Source: CAZVCG01 sp964626265 (GTDB lineage Bacteria; Pseudomonadota; Alphaproteobacteria; UBA9219). From it: a DNA stretch of 16,950 bases. How positions within the stretch are numbered: position 1 is the first letter of the stretch; each line of letters starts with the position of its first letter. The notes under the pieces were generated by a model, which was given only the letters and a program-made list of their open reading frames with translations, was not told the DNA's origin and ran no database searches. Position numbers and translations under genes: made by a program. The stretch is taken from positions 1-16,950 of the forward strand of contig CAZVCG010000041.1 of the NCBI GenBank assembly GCA_964626265.1, given 5' to 3'. Of this stretch, positions 8,797 through 15,461 are shown piece after piece.

Positions 8797-9767
8797 GGGA
8801 TGGCGTACAGGTTGTCGAGGTCTACCAAAGTCCTAACCCATTCGCGTAGCTGTAGCCAGCTATCGTGGTCGGGAGCTAATAGAAACCCTTTGCCATGGGA
8901 TGAAGGAAGCAACGGGCTATCATCCCACAACGCGCCATAACCCCCCGCCTCCTGATGGATCAGAAACCCCGCCGCGTCGTCCCAAGGCGAGCATGTCTTG
9001 AGGATCATCCTGAAATGCCATTGCTCGCCCGGTAAAGAAAAGTAAGGCTCGCCCGTCACCAGTCTCGCGTACTCGTGACAAGCCGACATCATGGTTTTTT
9101 CGACTTGGGGCGTGAGCTTAAGGTTTGGCTTACCAGCTTTCTTATAGGCGTCCGAAATGCGCCAGCCCGGCGTCCCTCTTGGTATAGTATTTGTGGTTAA
9201 GGGTAATATTTTTAGTTTCAAGGGCGAAGAATTTTTCTTTTTAGGGGTTGAATGGGTTAAGAATCCGGCATTATCGGCCAAATTCGGGGGAGAATTTGGC
9301 GCTTTGTGTTTAGATTTTTTTTCCTCGTCTACGCCATAAATGTATGCGCCGGATCCTATCTCTGCCGCTATGAACTCTTTTGACATCGGATCGTAAGGCC
9401 AACCCGCAACCATTTGATTTCGTTCCGCGAGTCCAACAATGACTCCAAAAGTGGGGTTACCAGCCACAAAATTGCGCGTTCCATCGATTGGATCGACGAT
9501 CCATACGGGTGATTCGCCAAAAAAGCATTCCAAAAGTCGGGGATTCGTCGCAAAAGCCTCCTCTCCCACCACTTTAGAACCAGGTAACAGGTCCAAAAAG
9601 CGAATCGAAAGCGCCTTTTCGGCCTCTTTATCGGCGATTGTGACAGGGTCGTCGCCCGTTTTGAACGCTATATCGCCGACCTTCAATCTCCTGAAACGTG
9701 GCAAAATCTCCGCATCCGCGACCTCGCTGATAATTTCAGCCACCTTTTCGACGTTAATTTTTGTCAT
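8793..9767 (-). CDS. Inositol monophosphatase / HisN-CysQ-family phosphatase with an insertion
   Basis: This 324-residue member of the Mg2+-dependent, Li+-sensitive phosphatase superfamily hydrolyses small sugar- or nucleotide-type phosphomonoesters. The substrate (inositol phosphate, histidinol phosphate or PAP) cannot be told from motifs alone. Metal ligands are visible in GEE (68-70), WIVDPIDGTRNF (89-100) and the C-terminal PWDDAAG (261-267). The ATG at 9767 gives an N-terminus MTKINVEKVAEIISE and overlaps the hflX stop by 14 bases; a further upstream ATG (9803) is less likely. Residues about 147-198 are a lysine-, proline- and asparagine-rich stretch placed where the family has a short turn. 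This stretch is AT-rich and strongly strand-biased (9174-9329) and holds a perfect hairpin. The protein ends in an ATGA overlap with the amidohydrolase start. Confidence 0.92.
   Translation of the reverse strand: MTKINVEKVAEIISEVADAEILPRFRRLKVGDIAFKTGDDPVTIADKEAEKALSIRFLDLLPGSKVVGEEAFATNPRLLECFFGESPVWIVDPIDGTRNFVAGNPTFGVIVGLAERNQMVAGWPYDPMSKEFIAAEIGSGAYIYGVDEEKKSKHKAPNSPPNLADNAGFLTHSTPKKKNSSPLKLKILPLTTNTIPRGTPGWRISDAYKKAGKPNLKLTPQVEKTMMSACHEYARLVTGEPYFSLPGEQWHFRMILKTCSPWDDAAGFLIHQEAGGYGALWDDSPLLPSSHGKGFLLAPDHDSWLQLREWVRTLVDLDNLYAIP
9174..9329 (-). repeat. In-frame AT-rich insertion with hairpin inside the monophosphatase gene
   Basis: The segment encodes about 52 residues (DEEKKSKHKAPNSPPNL onwards, ending near TTNTIPRGTP) that break the phosphatase fold between the GSGAYIYG strand and the following WRIS region. 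Its coding strand is A/C-rich with runs of A, unlike the GC-richer flanks. It contains a perfect 9-bp inverted repeat (9277-9285 with 9292-9300, loop ggggga). Rickettsia palindromic elements are in-frame insertions of similar size that also carry hairpins. Whether this is such an element, or a lineage-specific loop, cannot be settled from one copy. Boundaries are approximate. Confidence 0.5.
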
Positions 9768-11193
9768 GAATTTTGGATCCGAACTTATTGATAAACCGAC
9801 CATAATCGGCCTTATCCAAGGCTATTTTCAGGGCTGTTTTTTCCTTACCGTCCCTGCGGCTGACAATCTTGCCATGCTCATAGAGCCACGCCATCGCCGC
9901 GCCTTCTGACAAAGGCACATCGAAAGCATAAACCTTTGATCTCTCTGCCAGACGTTCATCCAATAGCTTTAAAAGGTCTTTTAACCCATCGCCTTTTATT
10001 GCGGAAATAACCACCGTACCGCCGAATGCCTCGTTCCTCACGCCCTCCAAAGGCAGAACGCGACGCGTTTCCACCGTCGATCGGGCAGCATAGCCTTTCA
10101 AGGTCCTCTTTTCCTCTGCGCTAAGCAAATCCGCTTTGTTCAAAACGTCGATAATCCGCGGATCGTCGGCCTCTATGCCTAAATCGGCCAAAACATCCTC
10201 AACGGCTTCTTTCTGCACACGTGTTTCCGGATGCGAGGCGTCCCGCACATGCAAGATGACGTCCGCCGTCTGCACTTCCTCCAAAGTGGCCTTAAAGGCC
10301 TCGATAAGGTGGGTTGGAAGATCGGAAATGAAGCCCACAGTGTCGGACAGGATTACTTTCCGCCCGCTTGGCAGCTCCAAACCCCGCATACTGGGGTCCA
10401 AAGTAGCGAAAAGCATGTCCTTGGCGACGACATCCGCGCCGGTAAGGCGATTAAACAGCGTCGATTTGCCGGCGTTCGTATACCCCACAAGGGCGATCGT
10501 GGGATGTTCGGCCTTCAGGCGCGCTTCGCGTTGAAGGCCCCGAGTCCGCTGAACCTGCCTTAATTCCTCTTTCAGCTTGGCGATCCGGTTGGTGATGAGA
10601 CGCCTGTCGATTTCGATCTGGGATTCTCCCGGCCCGCCCATAAACCCGAAACCGCCTCTTTGCCGCTCAAGATGGGTCCATGACCGCACAAGGCGGGATT
10701 TTTGGTAACTTAGGGCCGCTAATTCGACCTGAAGCTGACCTTCCCTGGTGCGAGCGCGCTCGCCGAATATTTCCAGAATAAGGCCTGTACGGTCGATGAC
10801 CTTGCAATTCCACGCTTTTTCCAAATTGCGTTGCTGAACGGGGGATAAAGGGTGATCGACGATAACAAGCTGGATTTTTTCATTCGCGACCAATCGCGTC
10901 CATTCTTCGACCTGGCCGCGTCCCATGAGGGTTGCGGGCGCTGGATTGCTAATGTTCAAGGTTTCCGCCGCGACGACATTCAAGGCTATGGCTTGAGCAA
11001 GTCCTACGGCCTCCTCAAGCATGGCTTGCGGCGAACGAAGCCCGTAATTCGCCCCGGACTTCAAAATTGGCTTGAGCACCAGCGCCCGTCCGCCGTGGCG
11101 GATGCCATCGACGTCCAATGAAGTATCCGTAGGTTGCGGTTCACGTTGACGCGGCAATTTCGCCCGTATCCTCAAACAGTTGCACCGGAACAT
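9754..11193 (-). CDS. hflX: GTPase HflX
   Basis: HflX is a ribosome-associated GTPase that splits or rescues stalled 70S ribosomes, notably under heat stress. The N-terminal HflX domain is recognisable (ALVLKPIL...LRSPQAMLEEAVGLAQAI, ATLMGRGQVEEW, VDHPLSPVQQRNLEKA, DRTGLILEIFGERARTREGQ). The glycine-rich linker RGGFGFMGGPGESQIEIDRR follows. The G domain shows G1 GYTNAGKS, G3 DTVGF and G4 NKAD. The start is uncertain. ATG at 11193 gives 479 residues but overlaps hfq by 53 bases and has no clear Shine-Dalgarno. TTG at 11157 (gagga about 11 bases upstream) or TTG at 11118 (just after the hfq stop) would give 467 or 454 residues, closer to family length. It follows hfq, as in many proteobacteria, and overlaps the phosphatase start by 14 bases. 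Confidence 0.95.
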   Translation of the reverse strand: MFRCNCLRIRAKLPRQREPQPTDTSLDVDGIRHGGRALVLKPILKSGANYGLRSPQAMLEEAVGLAQAIALNVVAAETLNISNPAPATLMGRGQVEEWTRLVANEKIQLVIVDHPLSPVQQRNLEKAWNCKVIDRTGLILEIFGERARTREGQLQVELAALSYQKSRLVRSWTHLERQRGGFGFMGGPGESQIEIDRRLITNRIAKLKEELRQVQRTRGLQREARLKAEHPTIALVGYTNAGKSTLFNRLTGADVVAKDMLFATLDPSMRGLELPSGRKVILSDTVGFISDLPTHLIEAFKATLEEVQTADVILHVRDASHPETRVQKEAVEDVLADLGIEADDPRIIDVLNKADLLSAEEKRTLKGYAARSTVETRRVLPLEGVRNEAFGGTVVISAIKGDGLKDLLKLLDERLAERSKVYAFDVPLSEGAAMAWLYEHGKIVSRRDGKEKTALKIALDKADYGRFINKFGSKIHDKN

Positions 11194-11392
11194 TAGGCAT
11201 AACTGTAGAGATTGCGTGTTTATAGATCAACTGGGCGTGAGATTCCCGCCGCAGCAACACCGAAAAATTATCGAACCACGTAATGATGCCTTGAAGCTTG
11301 ACGCCGTTAACCAAAAAAACGGTGGTTGGGGTTTTGTTCTTGCGGAGGTGGTTTAAAAACACATCCTGCACATTCTGGCGAGATTCGCTCAT
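11141..11392 (-). CDS. hfq: RNA chaperone Hfq
   Basis: This 83-residue Sm-like protein forms a hexameric ring that pairs small RNAs with mRNAs. Sm1 is seen in QNVQDVFLNHLRKNKTPTTVFLVNGVKLQGIITWFDNFSVLL, with distal- and proximal-face residues typical of the family. Sm2 is YKHAISTVMP, the alphaproteobacterial form of the canonical YKHAIST.VP. The C-terminal tail is short (about 15 residues), as usual in alphaproteobacteria. A strong Shine-Dalgarno (aggagc, 11399-11404 on the plus strand, read in reverse) stands 6 bases before the ATG. It lies 61 bases downstream of the HAD gene and directly upstream of hflX. Confidence 0.98.
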   Translation of the reverse strand: MSESRQNVQDVFLNHLRKNKTPTTVFLVNGVKLQGIITWFDNFSVLLRRESHAQLIYKHAISTVMPNVPVQLFEDTGEIAAST

Positions 11393-11453
11393 GTTCGCTG
11401 CTCCTTTTTTTATCCGTATAGCATAACGCTATCCGGGAATTATGGCAGTCTTG
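11393..11453 (-). promoter_or_regulatory. hfq leader: small hairpin and strong ribosome-binding site
   Basis: This 61-base gap separates the HAD gene from hfq. It contains a short perfect hairpin (atagc / gctat, loop of 5, about 11418-11432), an A-run, then aggagc before the hfq ATG. Hfq in other bacteria can repress its own translation through its leader; the A-rich stretch next to the ribosome-binding site would suit Hfq binding, but that is inference. I see no convincing promoter hexamers, so hfq may be partly read through from ratA-HAD. Confidence 0.35.
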
Positions 11454-12158
11454 TTATTTATAACTTGCCGCCGCATTAACGTGTGATGACGTTGTTTGGG
11501 ACGGTTCTAAACTAATTAGAAAATCTATCAAGCCCTGACAGCTTGAAAACGACAGAGATACGCCAAGTTTTTCCGCTTCCTGATGATTGTGTAATAAAAC
11601 AGGGGTGCAGCCTGCGTTTCTGGCGCATTGAACATCCCCATGCGTATCCCCGACAAACCAGATAGAGGAATCATCGGCTTTGAGCCCGGCCTGTTGAAGC
11701 GCCATATCGACCGGCTCGCGTTCTGGCTTATCGCGATCCGCGTCCAAGGATCCCACAAGCGACAAAAAGTAAGAGTCCCACCCCAAACAATGACATTCTT
11801 GTCGTAAAATGTCGCCTCTCTTGTTGCTCACGACGAACAGAGGAACTCTCAGTTCCTTCAGATAAATCAAAAGATTATCCGCGCCTTCGATCGCTTTCAA
11901 ATGCGCTAGATGGGATTCCTGATAACGCCCATAGAATATATCATGCGCTTTGTCGGCTTCTTCGCCGTACCAATCCTTGAACAAGTTTTTTGCCGACTTT
12001 GCGCTAAAGCCTTTCGTTTCTTGTATTGAAATCGGAGGTTGGCTAAAGGCTTGACGCGCCATATTCAAGGCATCCGTGACGCACCCCCACGCATCGACGA
12101 GCGTGTTGTCCCAATCAAATATGACGGCGCGAGGGAAAGAGACGTTTGTGAGGATCAT
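11454..12158 (-). CDS. HAD-superfamily hydrolase, phosphoglycolate-phosphatase-like
   Basis: This 234-residue cytoplasmic phosphatase of the haloacid dehalogenase superfamily (subfamily I, Gph/PGMB-like) uses an aspartyl-phosphate intermediate. Motif I is DWDNTLVD (nucleophile D15, acid D17), with tryptophan in place of the common hydrophobic or leucine residue. Motif II is VVSNKRGD (S111), motif III is K144 in DRDKPEREP, and motif IV is FVGDTHGDVQCA (D171, D175). The alpha-helical cap lies at about 25-90. The substrate is unknown. Its ATG overlaps the stop of the START-domain gene (ATGA), so the two are probably co-translated. All catalytic motifs are intact. Confidence 0.92.
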   Translation of the reverse strand: MILTNVSFPRAVIFDWDNTLVDAWGCVTDALNMARQAFSQPPISIQETKGFSAKSAKNLFKDWYGEEADKAHDIFYGRYQESHLAHLKAIEGADNLLIYLKELRVPLFVVSNKRGDILRQECHCLGWDSYFLSLVGSLDADRDKPEREPVDMALQQAGLKADDSSIWFVGDTHGDVQCARNAGCTPVLLHNHQEAEKLGVSLSFSSCQGLIDFLISLEPSQTTSSHVNAAASYK

Positions 12159-12595
12159 TCTGACGGGCCGTAGAGAAGTTTTGCGCGGGTTTCAAAGGCG
12201 CTGGCCATTTTGCGGAATGCCTTGTCGAAAAACGCGTTAATCATGCCTGTGAACAGCGGCGAGCGAAAGGCAAAATCCACAAAGAACGTAAGTTCGCACG
12301 ACTCTTTCCCTGTGGGGGCGAACCGCCATTCATTTTTCAAGTACTTGAGCGGCCCTCCGCCGTAACTCACTGAAATATTGTGTGGTTTATCCAACGCGAC
12401 CAGCGAGGTAAAGGTATCGCGGATCGGCCCTTTCCCGACGACGAGGTCGGCCGTCACATTTTTGCCTTTCCTGTCGCGGATGGTGGCTGCAAGACACCAC
12501 GGAAGAAACTCGGGATAACTTTCTATATCAGCGACGAGCGCGAACATTTTATCCGGCGCATAGGGTAAAATGCGTTTTTCGAAATGTTGGGGCAT
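12155..12595 (-). CDS. COQ10/RatA-family START-domain protein
   Basis: This 146-residue single-domain protein of the SRPBCC/START fold belongs to the family annotated as ubiquinone-binding COQ10 or 'RatA toxin'. Typical features are the opening MPQHFEKRILPYAPDKMFALV, VADIESYPEFLPWC, the basic-polar strand segment, and the C-terminal helix FFDKAFRKMASAFETRA. In mitochondria and alphaproteobacteria the family supports ubiquinone function in respiration. The toxin name comes from E. coli RatA, which blocks ribosome-subunit joining. No RatB-like partner lies beside it here, so a lipid or quinone role is the more likely reading. It appears to be first in the minus-strand operon and is divergent from the L,D-transpeptidase. 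Confidence 0.9.
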   Translation of the reverse strand: MPQHFEKRILPYAPDKMFALVADIESYPEFLPWCLAATIRDRKGKNVTADLVVGKGPIRDTFTSLVALDKPHNISVSYGGGPLKYLKNEWRFAPTGKESCELTFFVDFAFRSPLFTGMINAFFDKAFRKMASAFETRAKLLYGPSE

Positions 12596-12643
12596 TGAGC
12601 CTGTTCCGGAGCAGTGATTCTTTGTTAACCTAAGGCGGTTAGT

Positions 12644-14449
12644 ATGCCGTTCGCGTCTAAATACACATCTTGCCGGGTCGCAAGGCCCCTATCAAGGCCC
12701 ATGCTCAAAAACCTAGCCATCCTTTTGATTTTGTTTGTCATGACACTTGGGTCGGCAGAGGTTAGGGCGCAAAACAAGGATAATTACTCAATAGAAGGCC
12801 CCAAAACGGGCGTTCTGACCACCACGGCCATTACCGACGCTTTCAAGTCCATCATCGGAACGTCCATAGCCGACGCCTTGCAAGCCATGCTTTCTCAACC
12901 CACGGTGACGATCGACGGCTTTGTCATTAATGCTCAGGAACTCAAGCGTTTTTACGCACAACGGAATTACCGGCCCGTCTGGGATACGAAACCCGACGGC
13001 GACCGCGCGTCTCTCAAGAACTTTCTGTCCACGGTCACGGCGTTCACCAATTATCATGGGCTTGTCGAAGAACGTTATCCGGTCGCCCAGTTGACCAAGC
13101 TCATCGAAAGCAAGCAGGAAGAGGACTCCAAGAAAATCGAGGTATTGGTCACCGCATGGCTCTTCCAGCTTGGCCATGATCTGCATGGCGACACCCTGAA
13201 GCTGTCCCATATCTATCCCGGTTGGGAGTTCCGCCGCGATCCGGTCGATATGGTTACCGGATTTGAAAAGGCCATACAGGACAACAAGGTTTATGACTAT
13301 GTCGCCAGCTTTGCGCCGGATTATCCGGCTTATTTGCGACTTGCGCGAGAATTGAAGGCCTATCGCGACATGAGGGCCAAAGGGCCTTGGCCCACCGTCG
13401 CCACTGGCCCGACCATCAAGCCGGGAGAGCAAAGCCAACGCGTCGCGCAAGTCCGCGCCCGTTTGGCAGCGGAGGGATATCAGGTTCCCGAAGACGACGC
13501 CCATAGGAACATCGCCCTGTACGATCAGGAATTAAAGTCATTCGTTGAGCAATATCAAAGCCGCAACGGCCTTCAGGCCGACGGCAACATAGGCGCGAAA
13601 ACCATCGCCGCCATGAACGTTTCCCTCAATTCACGCATTGATCAAATCATCGCCAACATGGAACGCTGGCGGCACATGCCCGATAATCTGCCCCCGCGCT
13701 ATGTCATGGTTAACATCGCCGCGACGACGCTTGAAGTCGTGGACGAAGGCAAGAGCATTTACGAAGGGCCTGTCGTAGCCGGACGGCCCGACCGCAAAAC
13801 GCCCTTCATCCAAAGCGAAATCCGCAGCGTGATTTTTAACCCTGCGTGGCATGTTCCCGCCAAAATAGCGCGCAAGGACATTCTGCCCAAATTGCGTAAA
13901 GACCCTTATTATCTCGAAAAAATGGGCTTTGTTATCAAGGGTAGTGCCGACGACCCGCACGGCGCGGAGATCGACTGGAACGCGATTCATGAGAGCGAGT
14001 TCAACTTTCGGCTGCGCCAATCCCCCGGAGATATCAATAGCTTGGGCCGTTTGAAATTCGATTTCGACAACGATTTCGCCGTTTACATGCACGGCACGCC
14101 GCACCCAGAGTTGTTCGCAAAGGCCGAACGTCACTTGAGCTCCGGCTGTGTCCGTCTGCACGACCCCGATAAATTCGCCGAAATCGTTTTGTCGCAAAAC
14201 GAAACCGAATGGACGCTCGACCGTGTCAAGGCGGAAGTGGACAAAGGCAAGACCCGTTGGCTCAAAGTCGCTGAGCCTTTGCCTGTGTTTTTCGTCTATT
14301 GGACGGTGTTTCCGGGTGAAAACGACGGCCCCCTCAATTTCCGGAAAGACGTCTATGCCTATGACAGTTTCCTGATCGAGGTCATGCGCAAGGACGCAAC
14401 AAAAGAATCGGCTTTTGCCGTTAAGAATAAAATCAGCCCATTGATTTAA
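12644..14449 (+). CDS. L,D-transpeptidase, YcbB/LdtD-like, with peptidoglycan-binding domain
   Basis: This is a periplasmic enzyme that forms 3-3 (mDap-mDap) crosslinks in peptidoglycan. It reads 601 residues from the ATG at 12644. The ATG at 12701 (582 residues) places the signal peptide MLKNLAILLILFVMTLGSAEVRAQ directly at the start, with aagg upstream, and is a strong alternative. Numbering from 12701: an N-terminal scaffold region with FYAQRNYRPVWD, a PG_binding_1 domain (about 243-305, QSQRVAQVRARLAAEGYQ...GLQADGNIGAKTIAAMNV), then the YkuD catalytic domain from about 330 (RYVMVNIAATTLEVV). The active site is HLSSGCVRL, with Cys483 as nucleophile. An upstream HGTP supplies the other conserved His. 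The arrangement and length match YcbB (615 in E. coli), a target of carbapenems. A DUF882 peptidase follows. Confidence 0.95.
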   Translation: MPFASKYTSCRVARPLSRPMLKNLAILLILFVMTLGSAEVRAQNKDNYSIEGPKTGVLTTTAITDAFKSIIGTSIADALQAMLSQPTVTIDGFVINAQELKRFYAQRNYRPVWDTKPDGDRASLKNFLSTVTAFTNYHGLVEERYPVAQLTKLIESKQEEDSKKIEVLVTAWLFQLGHDLHGDTLKLSHIYPGWEFRRDPVDMVTGFEKAIQDNKVYDYVASFAPDYPAYLRLARELKAYRDMRAKGPWPTVATGPTIKPGEQSQRVAQVRARLAAEGYQVPEDDAHRNIALYDQELKSFVEQYQSRNGLQADGNIGAKTIAAMNVSLNSRIDQIIANMERWRHMPDNLPPRYVMVNIAATTLEVVDEGKSIYEGPVVAGRPDRKTPFIQSEIRSVIFNPAWHVPAKIARKDILPKLRKDPYYLEKMGFVIKGSADDPHGAEIDWNAIHESEFNFRLRQSPGDINSLGRLKFDFDNDFAVYMHGTPHPELFAKAERHLSSGCVRLHDPDKFAEIVLSQNETEWTLDRVKAEVDKGKTRWLKVAEPLPVFFVYWTVFPGENDGPLNFRKDVYAYDSFLIEVMRKDATKESAFAVKNKISPLI

Positions 14450-14611
14450 TTGATTGTTTTTCGAAAAACAGCCACTTTTTGAACAAAATCCTTGATTTCC
14501 GACGTGAAAGGATTTAGGCATTCCGTCGCGTTGTATCGTTATTCGCCCACCCCTCTCAGGACGGCCCAAGACCTAGATTAGCGCATCCTTTCAACAGCCA
14601 TCATAGCTTGT
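14450..14611 (+). other. Intergenic region with two inverted repeats
   Basis: The 162-base gap between the transpeptidase and the DUF882 gene holds a perfect 16-base palindrome (tgtttttcgaaaaaca, 14455-14470), five bases after the stop. It also holds an 8-bp stem (aaatcctt 14486-14493 with aaggattt 14508-14515, loop of 14). Either could weaken read-through, but neither is followed by a T-run as a classical terminator would be. The palindrome could equally be an operator. No convincing promoter or Shine-Dalgarno is visible ahead of the downstream ATG. Confidence 0.35.
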
Positions 14612-15163
14612 ATGACCGAGATTATAGACGGTACGCGTAGACGCTTCCTTCAGTTGGGCCTGATAGCAGCAGCCTGCACGGCTGCATCGCCTGCCATGGC
14701 GATCATGCCGCGTTTCAAGGGCGACAAGCGCCTTTCCTTCCATAACCTGCATACCGATGAACGGCTGAACGTATCCTATTGGAAAGACGGCGAATACAAT
14801 CGCCGCAGCCTTGAAAAGATATACAACATTTTGCGCGATCACCGGACAGGCGACGTGTTTCCCATCCGCACTTCCCTGCTGGACTTGCTGCATGATCTGC
14901 AGGCAAAGCTCAAGAATCACAACACGATAGAGATTATCTCCGGCTACCGTTCGCCCAGAACCAACGCCATGTTGTGCCAGGCGTCGGACGGCGTGGCGAG
15001 CCGTAGCCTTCATATGGATGGGATGGCAATGGACATCCGACTGAACGGATCGACGCTGCGTCAGGTGCAAAACGCGGCTCTCCTCATGCGCCGTGGCGGG
15101 GTGGGGTACTACCCCTCATCCGGCTTCGTTCACGTTGACGTGGGCCGCGTCCGCCGTTGGTGA
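14612..15163 (+). CDS. DUF882 / YcbK (MepK)-like Tat-exported murein peptidase
   Basis: This 183-residue protein belongs to the DUF882 branch of the M15-like zinc peptidases. E. coli MepK, a member, cleaves 3-3 crosslinks in peptidoglycan. The N-terminus carries a twin-arginine signal, TRRRFLQLGLIAAACTAASPAMA, with cleavage likely after AMA, so it is exported folded. The catalytic domain shows IISGYRSPRTNAML, SRSLHMDGMAMDI (zinc ligands probably H134 and D141) and GFVHVDVG (H174), consistent with the HxxxxxxD...HxD pattern. Length is normal. The Tat signal fixes the start, although no good Shine-Dalgarno precedes it. It follows an LdtD-like transpeptidase, the same order as ycbB-ycbK in E. 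coli, so the pair probably makes and removes the same bond. Confidence 0.93.
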   Translation: MTEIIDGTRRRFLQLGLIAAACTAASPAMAIMPRFKGDKRLSFHNLHTDERLNVSYWKDGEYNRRSLEKIYNILRDHRTGDVFPIRTSLLDLLHDLQAKLKNHNTIEIISGYRSPRTNAMLCQASDGVASRSLHMDGMAMDIRLNGSTLRQVQNAALLMRRGGVGYYPSSGFVHVDVGRVRRW

Positions 15164-15164
15164 T

Positions 15165-15189
15165 ATTTGCCCCCGAAATCGGGGCAAAT
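15165..15189. terminator. Hairpin just after the DUF882 gene, possible terminator
   Basis: A perfect 9-bp stem (atttgcccc / ggggcaaat) with a 7-base loop begins two bases after the stop codon. It is GC-rich at the loop-proximal end, as in intrinsic terminators, but a T-tract is absent on the plus strand. It could be a processing barrier or a Rho-assisted end instead. Confidence 0.5.
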
Positions 15190-15461
15190 ACTTACAAATT
15201 TAGCTCCCGAATTCTGTGCGCTTCTTGCCCCGTTTTTGGCGGTTATTTTAGGGCAATAATGCCAAAATCCTCCTTTTTTCGGGCCATTCGTGCCAAAATC
15301 TTCCTCCATTACAGCCCCAAAATGCCGTAAACCGTGGCGCTCTTTTATTTGGAAACCGGTTGAAAAACACAAAACATTGTTAAAGTTTTGGGGCCTTTAA
15401 TAATTTTATTAACATTGCTGTGTGAATCCTGAGCCGCCTGCCGCGAGCATAGGAGGGAGCC
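15190..15461 (+). promoter_or_regulatory. Non-coding leader with a possible sigma70-type promoter and strong RBS for the DUF2339 gene
   Basis: No gene is visible on either strand here. A decamer tgccaaaatc recurs at 15260-15269 and 15291-15300 (31-base period), with a weaker relative ccccaaaatg at 15315-15324. A plausible promoter is ttgtta (15377-15382), 16 bases, then aataat (15399-15404), within an AT-rich stretch. A gaatc site, the CcrM methylation type GANTC, follows at about 15424. A near-perfect Shine-Dalgarno, aggagg (15451-15456), lies 5 bases before the ATG at 15462 and decides that start. Promoter assignment is by eye and tentative. Confidence 0.45.

Noticed and set aside
9157..9339. 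Plus-strand 60-codon frame within the insertion of the monophosphatase gene
   Set aside because: It is a by-product of the stop-poor, strand-biased insertion. No ribosome-binding site or family resemblance was seen.
12155..12595. Toxin-antitoxin system based on the RatA name
   Set aside because: No RatB-like antitoxin gene is adjacent; the neighbours are a HAD phosphatase and a divergent transpeptidase. The family's quinone-related role is more likely in this lineage.
15397..15412. Possible CtrA box (TTAA pair) before the DUF2339 gene
   Set aside because: The two TTAA half-sites are 8 bases apart rather than the 7 of the TTAA-N7-TTAA consensus, and the region is AT-rich enough to give this by chance.
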